Assembly: GCA_964447285.1 (NCBI GenBank)
Contig: CAYURO010000006.1
Location: 1-64,000 of the forward strand
Source: CAJBNH01 sp964447285
Lineage (GTDB): Bacteria; Myxococcota_A; UBA9042
DNA length: 64,000 bases
Direction: 5' to 3'
Shown here: positions 27,945-35,906 of the stretch, piece after piece
How positions within the stretch are numbered: position 1 is the stretch's first letter
How the letters are laid out: every line of letters starts with the position of its first letter
Notes under the pieces: generated by a model
The model's input: only the letters and a program-made list of their open reading frames with translations
The model's database searches: none
Told to the model about the DNA's origin: nothing
Made by a program: the position numbers and the translations under genes

Positions 27945-28061
27945 GCGCGCTTCCCCTCCCGATGCGTCGGGCGTGCAGAGGGTGCGCGAAGCCCGACAGC
28001 GCGGTCAACAGCGGCGGTGGAGGGGGAACCGACTCGTGACGCGCCAGGTGGCGGAGGCGAG

Positions 28062-28095
28062 CGGCGGCCGGCCCAAACGAGCTGAACGGCCGCCG
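28062..28095 (-). terminator. Hairpin downstream of the SMB lipoprotein gene
   Basis: Nine-base perfect arms (28062-28070 and 28087-28095) with a 16-nt loop, about 25 bp past the stop of the gene ending at 28121. No T-tract follows, so terminator function is only suggested. Confidence 0.3.
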
Positions 28096-28120
28096 ATCGC
28101 TCACGCCATCGATACCTGAG

Positions 28121-31100
28121 TCAGTTGCCGCACTTGGCGGCCTTGTCCAGGCAGCAGTCGCCCGCGGTGGAGCAGAACGCGTCGCAATAGCACGGCCCGG
28201 TCTTGCTCTGCAGGCCGCACGCGCCGTCGCACGTTCCGCCGCACTTGGCGTCGAAGTCGCCGCAGCAGTCACCACTGGAGGTGCACAGCGCGTCGCAATA
28301 GCAGGTGCCGTCCTTGGACTGGCCGCCGCAGGCCGCCGCGCACGACCCGGGCGCAACCTTCAGGCAAGTCCCGGGCGTTGCGCTGGATACCACGCTGCAG
28401 AACTCGCTGGAGGTGCACGCGAGGTAGGTCGTCCAAGCGCCCCATGCGGTCGTCGAGGTCGAGCACGAGGCCGACGAACCGGAGCAACTGCCGTAGCCGC
28501 TGCGGCTTTGCACGATGCCGCCCGCGCCGGTCGAGCTGCACTTGTACTCGGTCTTGGTGGCGGCACCGCAGGCTGCTCCCGAGGCAGCCCAACTGCCCGT
28601 CGCGCTGCAGCAAGTCGTCGCCGGGTCGCAGACGCTGTCGGCGCTGTTCTGGAATGCCAGCTTGATCGAGACTTCCTGACACGGTGAGGTCGCCTCGTTC
28701 TTCACGTTGAACCACACCAAACCGGTCTCGTCCGTGGTGCCGGGCGCGTTCACGTCGAACAGCAGCTGACCGGTGACCCCCGTCTTGCAGCAGCCGTTCG
28801 GCACGATGCCGCTGACGGCCGAGTTCGTCATCGCGACCGAGCCTGCCGGGCAGGTGATCGCGTCGCAATCCGAGCCATTGGGGCCGGCGATGCACTCGTA
28901 GTACGCGCAGACGGTCACGGACTTGGCGGCCGTCCAGGTGATGTTGACCCGGGGGTCGGTCAGGCCAATCGCGTCCTCGATGCCGTAGACGAAGTAGTCC
29001 TTGTCGGTCGCGGACTTCATATGGACTTTGGGGTCCAGGTACACGGCCTTGTCGGTGTCCTTCCACGTGCCCAAGTCGTAGCTGTCGGCGGTCGACTCCG
29101 GTCCTTCATACTTGTCCGACTTCGCACACAAATCCGCGGAGTTGGCCGAGCAGGTCGGGGGGGTGGTCACGGTAGCGCCCGCCAAGCAGTACGAGTTGGC
29201 GCCGCAGGCCTGGTAAGTCGACCAGTCGGTGAAGCCATAGTTGGTCGCTTGGACTGAGCAGGTGCCGCTGGCGCCCGTGCAACCGTCATACTGCTTGCGG
29301 ACTTGCGCGGTTGCGCCCAGACCGACTCCGGAGCACTGGTACTCGACCTTGTGCACCACCGCTCCGCAAACCGTGCCCTTGGTGGCCCAGGTGCCGTCGG
29401 CGGCGCAGCAGGTCGTGCCGGGGGTGCAGACCGTGGTCGACTTGCAGGTTCCGGGCGTGTTGACGTCGGGAACCTGGCAGATCTCGGTCACGCCGCAGTC
29501 CTTGAAGACCGACCAATCGGTCCAAGCGTAGTTGGCGGACGAGATCGAGCAGGTGGTACCCGTACCGGTGCAACCCTGATAGGCCTTGCGGTTCAAGACG
29601 TTGCCGCCTTGGTCGGCGCTCTCGCACTTGTACTGCGCGGCCGCGACGGTGTTGCCGCACTGCTTGGCCTTGACCGAGTAGGTGCCGTCCGCCTCGCAGC
29701 ACGTCGTGCCTGGGGTGCAGACAGTAGCGGTCTTGGCGCCGAACTCGAGGTCAACGGCGACCTGCTGGCACTTGGCGCTGGCGTTGGTGACCGACAACCA
29801 TGCGATACCGCTTGCGTTTGTTCCGCTCGACGGCTTGGGCGTCCACGCCAGCGAACCCGTCGCGGCCGCCGTCGCACAGCAACCGTTGGCCGCCACGCCG
29901 CTGACGTCCGCGTTGGCCTTGGTGGTGCTGCCGGCAGGACAGGTAACGGGCGCACAGTCCGTGGCGTTCGCGCCGTTCTGGCACGCATACCACAGGCAAA
30001 CCGTGACCTTGTCGGCGGCCGTCCACTTGGCTGAGACCACGGGTGCATACGAGTTCACGCCGTCGTCGACCGTCCACTTCACGAAATCTGCGTCGGTCGA
30101 TGCGCCCAGCAGGACCTGAGGCGCCAGGGTCTTCAGGGCAGATGCGTCGGTGTAGGTGCCCACGCTGACTGCGGTCTTTGCGGTTGTGCCGGCCTCGTAA
30201 TCGTCCTTCTGGCCACACAGCGGGTCAGCGCCGGCCTTGCAGGTGCCAGGGACGTCGACAGCCGTGACTTCACAGGTCTCTCCCGCGCCGCAAGCCTTGA
30301 ACGTCTTCCATGCCTCCCACGCGTAGTTGGACGCCGAAACCGAGCACGTGTTCGAACCGCCCGTGCAGCCTTGATAGGCGGTTCGGGTCTCGACCGACTT
30401 GCCATCGGTGCTGCAGGCGTACTGGGTCGCCTTGATGTCCGCGCCGCACTTGAAACCCTTGGGCTGGATGCGGCCTTGCGGGACGTTGCAACAGACGCCG
30501 CTGGCGCAAGAGCAGCTGCTGGTCAGCGTCCATGCGGTGGCGCCCTTTGCGGGCTGGCAGGCAAGGCAGGTGTCATCGGCCTTCTTGACGCCTTCGACCA
30601 CGCACTGGTTGTCGATGCGGCACGATCCGGCCTTGACTACGAGCTTGCACGTGCCAGTCGCGGCGTCGCAGGTGCCGGACTCGCAGGTGTCGCCGTCGGG
30701 GCACTTCTTGGGCAGGTTCGAGCACTTCTGCGTCGCCGCCACACACGAGTCGTCGGTGCAGGGGTTCTTGTCGTCGCAATCGGCCGCCTTGGTGCAGTCG
30801 GCGACGGGGGCCAGAGCCTCGCAGACGGGCGGCGCGCCGGTCTTCAGGACGCACTTCTGTTGCGCGGTGCAAGCCTGAACGGCCTTCCATGGTGTCCACG
30901 CGTACAAGTCCTTGTCGGTCGGGCAGATGGCGGCGTTCTTGCCGTCGCAGCCGGCGTAGGCCTCGCGGCTCTGGGCCACGTTGTCGGTGCAGGCATAGTC
31001 CGTGGCGAGGGCGCTGGCGCCGCAGGTGACACCGGCGGTCTTGACGGTGTGGGTGACGGGGTCGCAGCAGACGCCGGACGTGCAGCAGTTGGCCTTGACC

Positions 31101-32089
31101 TCGAACGAGCAAGTGCCGAACTGTGCGTCGCAACTGCCCGTCATGCACACGTCATCGTTGACGCAGTCGCTGTCGATCTTGCAGCACTCGGGCTTGGGGA
31201 TACCGACGCACTTGCCGGCCGCGTCGCACGCGTCCTTGCCGGTGCAGGCGCTGCCGTCGTCGCAGGGGGCGGCGAGCAGGACGGTCCACGCGGACTGATT
31301 CTTGGTGGCGTTGCAGGCTTGGCACGCGTTGGCCGTCGATACCTCGCCATTGGTGCGGCAGAACCCGTCGATCGCGCACGCGCCCGGCAGTGGAGCGAAC
31401 ACGCACTGGCCAGTCGCGGCGTCACAAGAGTCGTTGGTGCAGGCCAAGCCGTCGTCGCAGGCCTTGGCATCGTTGGTGCAACCCGAGCCCGTGCACTTGT
31501 CCGTCGTGCAGAGGTTCTGGTCGTCGCAGGCGGCGTCGCTGGTACAGCAGCTGCCGTTGCCGGAGTGGGTACACTGGCCGGCCAGGCAGGCGTCGGTCGT
31601 GCAGGGGTCCAGATCGTCGCAGTCGATGTCGACGGCGCACGCCTTGTCAGTGCCGCACAACGTCTCGAAGTCCGAGCAGCAGTCGCCTGAGCCCGTGCAG
31701 TACTCGTCGCACTGGCAGGCCGCCTTCGAGTCGAACTCACCACACCGGTCCTGACAGGTGCCCGAGACAGTCTCGGTCGTGTCGGGGGTGTCCGTGGCGT
31801 CGGTCGTTTCCTCCATGTCCGCAGTCACTTCTGCCGTGTCAGTCGAGTCGGGTACGTCCGTGACGGCGACGTCGGTGTCGCCGCTCTGGTCGCCGGTCAC
31901 TTCGACTGCATCCTTGGCGGTGTCCCCAAAGTTTGGATTCACGTCTTCAGGCGTGTCTTCGCTGATGTCGGTCGGGTTGGCGGGTTCCTGCGCAGGGTCG
32001 CTGCAGGCGGCAAGTGCCAACATCCCAAGCACCATGACGGAACCCAACGAACCCGTGCAGAACCACTGACGCAGCGTGCGGACCCTCAT
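28121..32089 (-). CDS. Giant Cys-rich lipoprotein with three somatomedin-B-like domains
   Basis: A 1322-residue predicted lipoprotein (lipobox LAAC, Cys29) with an Asp/Thr-rich linker. One somatomedin-B-like domain follows the linker (CDEYCTGSGDCCSDF) and two close the C-terminus (CDALCTSSGDCCGDF, CDAFCSTAGDCCLD). Between them are CDDxxxCT-type repeats, modules of the form CxIxGxC...CxxC...W, and five copies of an unnamed module of about 80 residues: CC...GxxCG...YxC...SRxxYxGC...CS...YxWxxW. The ATG at 32089 has GGGGGAGAAG upstream; an upstream GTG-type start is less likely. Disulphide-rich surface fibre or adhesin is inferred; no enzyme motif was seen. Confidence 0.88.
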   Translation of the reverse strand: MRVRTLRQWFCTGSLGSVMVLGMLALAACSDPAQEPANPTDISEDTPEDVNPNFGDTAKDAVEVTGDQSGDTDVAVTDVPDSTDTAEVTADMEETTDATDTPDTTETVSGTCQDRCGEFDSKAACQCDEYCTGSGDCCSDFETLCGTDKACAVDIDCDDLDPCTTDACLAGQCTHSGNGSCCTSDAACDDQNLCTTDKCTGSGCTNDAKACDDGLACTNDSCDAATGQCVFAPLPGACAIDGFCRTNGEVSTANACQACNATKNQSAWTVLLAAPCDDGSACTGKDACDAAGKCVGIPKPECCKIDSDCVNDDVCMTGSCDAQFGTCSFEVKANCCTSGVCCDPVTHTVKTAGVTCGASALATDYACTDNVAQSREAYAGCDGKNAAICPTDKDLYAWTPWKAVQACTAQQKCVLKTGAPPVCEALAPVADCTKAADCDDKNPCTDDSCVAATQKCSNLPKKCPDGDTCESGTCDAATGTCKLVVKAGSCRIDNQCVVEGVKKADDTCLACQPAKGATAWTLTSSCSCASGVCCNVPQGRIQPKGFKCGADIKATQYACSTDGKSVETRTAYQGCTGGSNTCSVSASNYAWEAWKTFKACGAGETCEVTAVDVPGTCKAGADPLCGQKDDYEAGTTAKTAVSVGTYTDASALKTLAPQVLLGASTDADFVKWTVDDGVNSYAPVVSAKWTAADKVTVCLWYACQNGANATDCAPVTCPAGSTTKANADVSGVAANGCCATAAATGSLAWTPKPSSGTNASGIAWLSVTNASAKCQQVAVDLEFGAKTATVCTPGTTCCEADGTYSVKAKQCGNTVAAAQYKCESADQGGNVLNRKAYQGCTGTGTTCSISSANYAWTDWSVFKDCGVTEICQVPDVNTPGTCKSTTVCTPGTTCCAADGTWATKGTVCGAVVHKVEYQCSGVGLGATAQVRKQYDGCTGASGTCSVQATNYGFTDWSTYQACGANSYCLAGATVTTPPTCSANSADLCAKSDKYEGPESTADSYDLGTWKDTDKAVYLDPKVHMKSATDKDYFVYGIEDAIGLTDPRVNITWTAAKSVTVCAYYECIAGPNGSDCDAITCPAGSVAMTNSAVSGIVPNGCCKTGVTGQLLFDVNAPGTTDETGLVWFNVKNEATSPCQEVSIKLAFQNSADSVCDPATTCCSATGSWAASGAACGAATKTEYKCSSTGAGGIVQSRSGYGSCSGSSASCSTSTTAWGAWTTYLACTSSEFCSVVSSATPGTCLKVAPGSCAAACGGQSKDGTCYCDALCTSSGDCCGDFDAKCGGTCDGACGLQSKTGPCYCDAFCSTAGDCCLDKAAKCGN

Positions 32090-32180
32090 CTTCTCCCCCT
32101 TTGCCGAGCCGGCTCCCACCGGGCGAATGGCGAAAGATGATCGTCCGAATCAGACAAACGACGCAACGGAATCGACCGAA

Positions 32181-32201
32181 CGACGCAAATTTTTCGCGTC
32201 G
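32181..32201 (-). terminator. Small hairpin after the HAD-like gene
   Basis: CGACGC and GCGTCG arms flank a 9-nt A/T-rich loop, about 40 bp beyond the stop at 32243 and upstream of the SMB lipoprotein. Weak terminator candidate. Confidence 0.25.
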
Positions 32202-32242
32202 CCAGACCCCGGTATGCGGCAACTTGTTGACATTGCAGAAAG

Positions 32243-33343
32243 CTAATCGTCCGGCGACTTCAAGAAGTCCGACAGACCCGGGATCTTATCCGCCGTCTCA
32301 CGCGCCAGCTTGCGCGCCTTGGCAAAGTGCTGCTCGGCTTCGAACAGCTGCTCATACGGCAATGGTTGCAGGCTCGGTTGCGCGGTACGGGCCTGCGGCG
32401 CCGCGGTCAGCCGACGAACTACGCGCGCCGCGAACCCCGGGTCGAATCCAACCTCAAACGCAGCGGTGCGGGGCAGGACATCTTGGGCGATGCGCCGTGC
32501 CAGCTCTGGCCGACATAGTCCGCGGCGCACGGCGTCCTCCATCGACCCGGCCAGACCGTCCGCCGTCACCTTGTGCTCACCGACCAATTCCTCCGCCACC
32601 GCAACCAACACCGAGTCGTCCGCCAGCCCTTCGTCCGCCAGATTGAGCGCGATCTGCAGGGCGTTGAAGGTCGCCACCACCCGCCCGCGGTAGGCCCCGA
32701 AGCGTGCGGGCGGCGAGTTGCCCTCCAGGTGGATGAACACCCGACGCACCGGGTCGCTCTGCGGCACCAGACTCAAACGCCCAAGAATGCCTGCGATCTC
32801 ATCTGGATAGGCGCCCGTGACCTGCAGGATCCGCGACAAGCGCGTGGTCGAGACCCGGCGGGCGCACACGTCGGCGTACAGGCAGTACACCAGCGCATCG
32901 ACCTCGGCGTCGTCACCGAAGCAAATCTCGCCGACGTCCTCCTCTCGCGCCGCCAGCCACAGCCGCGTGTCCAAATGCGCCCGCAGCTTGTAGGGCACCT
33001 GCCGCGTCAGTGTCCGCAGTCGTCCGCGTTGCAGGGCGGCGCCAAAATCCTTCAACACCAGACGATCACAGTGGATTCCGTGCAGCTGGAACATCGCGAG
33101 GATCCGCTTGCGCAGAAACGTCGGACTGCCCGACACGACGACCACCCGCGACCGATAGGCCTGCGACAACGCCATCAAAAGGGAGCGCATTCCGGGGATC
33201 GAGCGTTTGCGGCTCGCCCCCTCCAGCGCCGCGCGCAACAGTCCTCCCACACTGGAGAATTCGGTCTCCAGGTAGGTCTTGTCGAGGTCCCAGCGGTAGA
33301 CGACCTCAGGCTTTTCTTGGTGCGGATCAGTCTCACCCACCAT
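32243..33343 (-). CDS. HAD-like phosphatase, App1/DUF2183-type N-terminal region
   Basis: A 366-residue protein. The N-terminal 110 residues fit an App1-like HAD phosphatase: RWDLDKTYLET (DxDxT-type nucleophile site), then RVVVVSGSPTFLRKRI (motif with Ser) and RLVLKDF (Lys), followed by FGDDAEVDALVY, a typical acidic metal motif. The remaining part is helical and not recognised. App1 enzymes dephosphorylate phosphatidate; the substrate here is not known. The ATG at 33343 follows GGAGGTGC and overlaps the end of the PlsX-like gene by 11 bp. With a PlsX-like neighbour, a lipid-phosphate role is plausible. Confidence 0.75.
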   Translation of the reverse strand: MVGETDPHQEKPEVVYRWDLDKTYLETEFSSVGGLLRAALEGASRKRSIPGMRSLLMALSQAYRSRVVVVSGSPTFLRKRILAMFQLHGIHCDRLVLKDFGAALQRGRLRTLTRQVPYKLRAHLDTRLWLAAREEDVGEICFGDDAEVDALVYCLYADVCARRVSTTRLSRILQVTGAYPDEIAGILGRLSLVPQSDPVRRVFIHLEGNSPPARFGAYRGRVVATFNALQIALNLADEGLADDSVLVAVAEELVGEHKVTADGLAGSMEDAVRRGLCRPELARRIAQDVLPRTAAFEVGFDPGFAARVVRRLTAAPQARTAQPSLQPLPYEQLFEAEQHFAKARKLARETADKIPGLSDFLKSPDD

Positions 33344-34436
33344 GCACCTCCGAGACCTTGCGCGGTCGGTCCGGCGGAGTCCCCGTCGCCTGTGGTGCTT
33401 CCGGCAGCGTCCGCACCGCCTTCGCCAGCTCAGCCTGCAAGCCGCGCGACGAACACCGGGCCGCCAATCGGATCGCTTTCTCGAACGCCGCCTCGCCCGA
33501 GTCCGGGTTCGCCACCAGCACCAAGTGCTGCAGCCCCAGCATCGGCGCGCCGCCGTACTCCTGAAACTCCGACACGGTTCGCAACATGCCGACGCCCTGC
33601 GCCAGCAACCGCAGCCCCACACGCCACGTCAGCTTCGTCTTCCATGCATACCGTGCGGCCTCGACCACCATCGTCGTCAGGCCTTCGAGCAGCCCGCGCA
33701 CCGTGTGTCCCACCAGACCGTCCGTGACCACGACATCCGCGAAACCTCGGGAGATGTCGACCGCCCGCACGTTGCCGACGAACTTCAGGCCCGGCGTGTG
33801 GCGCAGGCGCTCGTGGGCCTCGACAACCTCGGGTGTTCCATCGCCCGGTCCCAAGCCCGTCGACAGCAAGGCCACCTTTGGCTCGGCAACGCCTGTCACC
33901 GTTCGCGCATACGTCGAGCCCATCACCGCCCACGCCACCAGCTCGTCCGCCGAGTGAGCGCGCCGACCGGACACGTCGAGCAGCAGCGCCAACGGGTCGG
34001 CCCCCTCACCCCGCGCCACCGTCGGGAAGATGGCCGCCGAAGCCGTCGAGGGCTTGCCCGGCAGCTTGGGCAGATGTCGCTGGGCCAACGAATACACGAG
34101 TTCTTGCGGACTTGCCGTGATCAGCACGTCCGCTTCGCCGTCGTTCAACATCGCCATCGCGATCGGCAGTGCGATGCGGGCGGCCTCGGTCTTGGCCGCC
34201 GTGTCGCCAGCCTGCAATGGATAGGTCGCCGGCGCCGGCACCAACCGTAAAGTCATCGGGTCGTAGGGCAACAGGCTGAGACAGTCCTGCAGCACCGTCA
34301 CGTCGCCGACCAGATGCACCCGCGCAACGCCCTGCCGGGACATGCGCGCGGCGGCGGCGACGATGCCGGCTGGACCTGCCGCTCCACCGTAAGTATCGAT
34401 GACTACGGAGGGTCTTGTTCCGTCGGGAGGTGTCAT
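33333..34436 (-). CDS. Divergent PlsX-like phosphate acyltransferase
   Basis: A 367-residue homologue of PlsX, which makes acyl-phosphate from acyl-ACP for phospholipid synthesis. Family features are VVIDTYGGAAGPAGIV at the start (canonical PlsX has D-x-MGGD here), ADVLITASPQELV, KVALLSTGLGPGDGT, LKFVGNVRAVDISRGFADVVV and TDGLVGHTVRGLLEG. Several usually invariant residues differ, so it may be a paralogue with altered activity. The ATG at 34436 overlaps the stop of the RlmL-like gene as ATGA, and its own end overlaps the HAD gene, so all three are translationally coupled. Confidence 0.8.
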   Translation of the reverse strand: MTPPDGTRPSVVIDTYGGAAGPAGIVAAAARMSRQGVARVHLVGDVTVLQDCLSLLPYDPMTLRLVPAPATYPLQAGDTAAKTEAARIALPIAMAMLNDGEADVLITASPQELVYSLAQRHLPKLPGKPSTASAAIFPTVARGEGADPLALLLDVSGRRAHSADELVAWAVMGSTYARTVTGVAEPKVALLSTGLGPGDGTPEVVEAHERLRHTPGLKFVGNVRAVDISRGFADVVVTDGLVGHTVRGLLEGLTTMVVEAARYAWKTKLTWRVGLRLLAQGVGMLRTVSEFQEYGGAPMLGLQHLVLVANPDSGEAAFEKAIRLAARCSSRGLQAELAKAVRTLPEAPQATGTPPDRPRKVSEVHGG

Positions 34437-35608
34437 GCTCTCGCCCTCGCGACCCTTCCGAGCGCATAGCGGCGCAGGGTCACGGGCAGGGGGCCATTCG
34501 AGAAGTCCTGATGACCGGTGTCCGCCATGCCGAATGCCGTCTGGAAGCCCTCGTGCCCCTCGAGCACCCACGCCGTCACGCCGTTGAAGCCGCGCCATGC
34601 GTCGCCCAGCGAGCGGAACAGTTCCTCGACGCCCTCGCCGCCCAACCGCTGCCCATATGGCGGGTTGCACACGATCGTGGTGCCTGCCGGGGGCGGTGCC
34701 AGCTTCACCGCGTCCAGCTGCTCGACCCGCACGACTTGGTCCAGACCGGCCGCGATCAGGTTGGCCCTCACGGCCTCGATCGCGTCCGGGTACAGGTCGG
34801 TCGCCAAGACGTCCAGCCCTTTCGCTTGGCTGATGGCGGACTTCGCGTGCTCCACACCCTTGCGCCGCTCTTCGTCCAGATGCAGCTGCATCGTCTCGCC
34901 GTGGTGCGGCCAACGCTCGACACCGAACCAGCGCGTGCAGCCGGGAGCGATGCCCAAGTGGCGATTCACAGCCTCGATCACCAGCGTTCCTGAACCGCAA
35001 GTCGGGTCATGCAGGCGCCCTTGTCCTCTCCAGTCGACCACTTCGACGACCGCTGCGGCCAGCGTTTCCTTCAGCGGCGCCGGTCCGGGCTGCGCGCGGT
35101 GGCCGCGTTGATGCAGCGGCGGGTCGGCGAGGTCGAGAAACACGTCCCATCGCCCGCGACGTCCGCGAACCACCACACGAATCTCGGGATCCTCGCGCGC
35201 GACGTTCGGCCGTCGCCCCAGCTTGCGCGTCAACCGGTCGGCAATGGCGTCCTTGACCTTCAGCGAAACGAACAAGTGGTGGTCCAGACCGCGTCGCTCT
35301 GGCGTCGACGGGATCAGGTCACCGCTTGCGTGCACGGCAAAGGTCGCGTCGGCGTTCATCCAGCGCGGCCAGTCGAGGTCCCAAGCCCCCTCGTACAGCG
35401 ACTCTGCGTCCTCGGCGTGAAAGCCACCCAGGTGCAGCAGCAAACGCGAGGCGATGCGCAACCCTACCAGAGCCTTGGCCGTTTGCTCCGGCGTCAGGTC
35501 CATCCACACGCCATCGCCGGCGGTGCGCTCCACGGGCAAGCCAAGGGCGCGGCACTCGCGGGCGACGAGGTCGTGGGTGCCGCGAGCGGCGAGGGCTAGG
35601 ACTTTCAT
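34433..35608 (-). CDS. THUMP-domain RNA methyltransferase, RlmL N-terminal-like
   Basis: A 391-residue S-adenosylmethionine-dependent methyltransferase of the RlmL/YcbY-N type, which in E. coli modifies G2445 of 23S rRNA. The N-terminal THUMP region includes FAVHASGDLI and LDHHLFVSLKVKDAI. The methyltransferase domain has LHDPTCGSGTLVIEA (SAM site) and the catalytic IVCNPPYGQRL. It lacks the RlmK half that is fused in enterobacteria. Starts with ATG at 35608 and is coupled to the PlsX-like gene by an ATGA overlap. Confidence 0.88.
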   Translation of the reverse strand: MKVLALAARGTHDLVARECRALGLPVERTAGDGVWMDLTPEQTAKALVGLRIASRLLLHLGGFHAEDAESLYEGAWDLDWPRWMNADATFAVHASGDLIPSTPERRGLDHHLFVSLKVKDAIADRLTRKLGRRPNVAREDPEIRVVVRGRRGRWDVFLDLADPPLHQRGHRAQPGPAPLKETLAAAVVEVVDWRGQGRLHDPTCGSGTLVIEAVNRHLGIAPGCTRWFGVERWPHHGETMQLHLDEERRKGVEHAKSAISQAKGLDVLATDLYPDAIEAVRANLIAAGLDQVVRVEQLDAVKLAPPPAGTTIVCNPPYGQRLGGEGVEELFRSLGDAWRGFNGVTAWVLEGHEGFQTAFGMADTGHQDFSNGPLPVTLRRYALGRVARARA

Positions 35609-35663
35609 GAAGGGGCTCCCCTCGGCTCACGTCAGACGGGCGAGCGGTCCGAGGGTTGCGAGG

Positions 35664-35849
35664 CTACTCGATCGTCGAGTCGTCCGGAATCACATGGTGA
35701 CGACGGGCACGCTGATCCTGCCAAGCGAAGAACAGGGCGATCAGCACCGAGCCCAGCAGCACCGTGCCGCCAATGACGTACCAACCGTATGGTTTCTCTT
35801 CCGCGACGCAGACGACGCAGCGGGCCAAAAGTGGAGCAACGGGAAGCAC
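35664..35849 (-). CDS. Small single-pass membrane protein
   Basis: A 61-residue protein with one hydrophobic helix (about residues 24-44, YVIGGTVLLGSVLIALFFAW) and a charged C-terminal tail. It starts with GTG at 35849 and has GGAGG 7 nt upstream, which supports it as a real gene. It lies 57 bp after lon and 55 bp before the RlmL-like gene on the same strand. Function unknown. Confidence 0.55.
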   Translation of the reverse strand: MLPVAPLLARCVVCVAEEKPYGWYVIGGTVLLGSVLIALFFAWQDQRARRHHVIPDDSTIE

Positions 35850-35906
35850 TTCCGAACCTCCGGGCCAGGATCGAGGGCAACTTGTCTCAAACGGGTGCGC
35901 CGGAGA

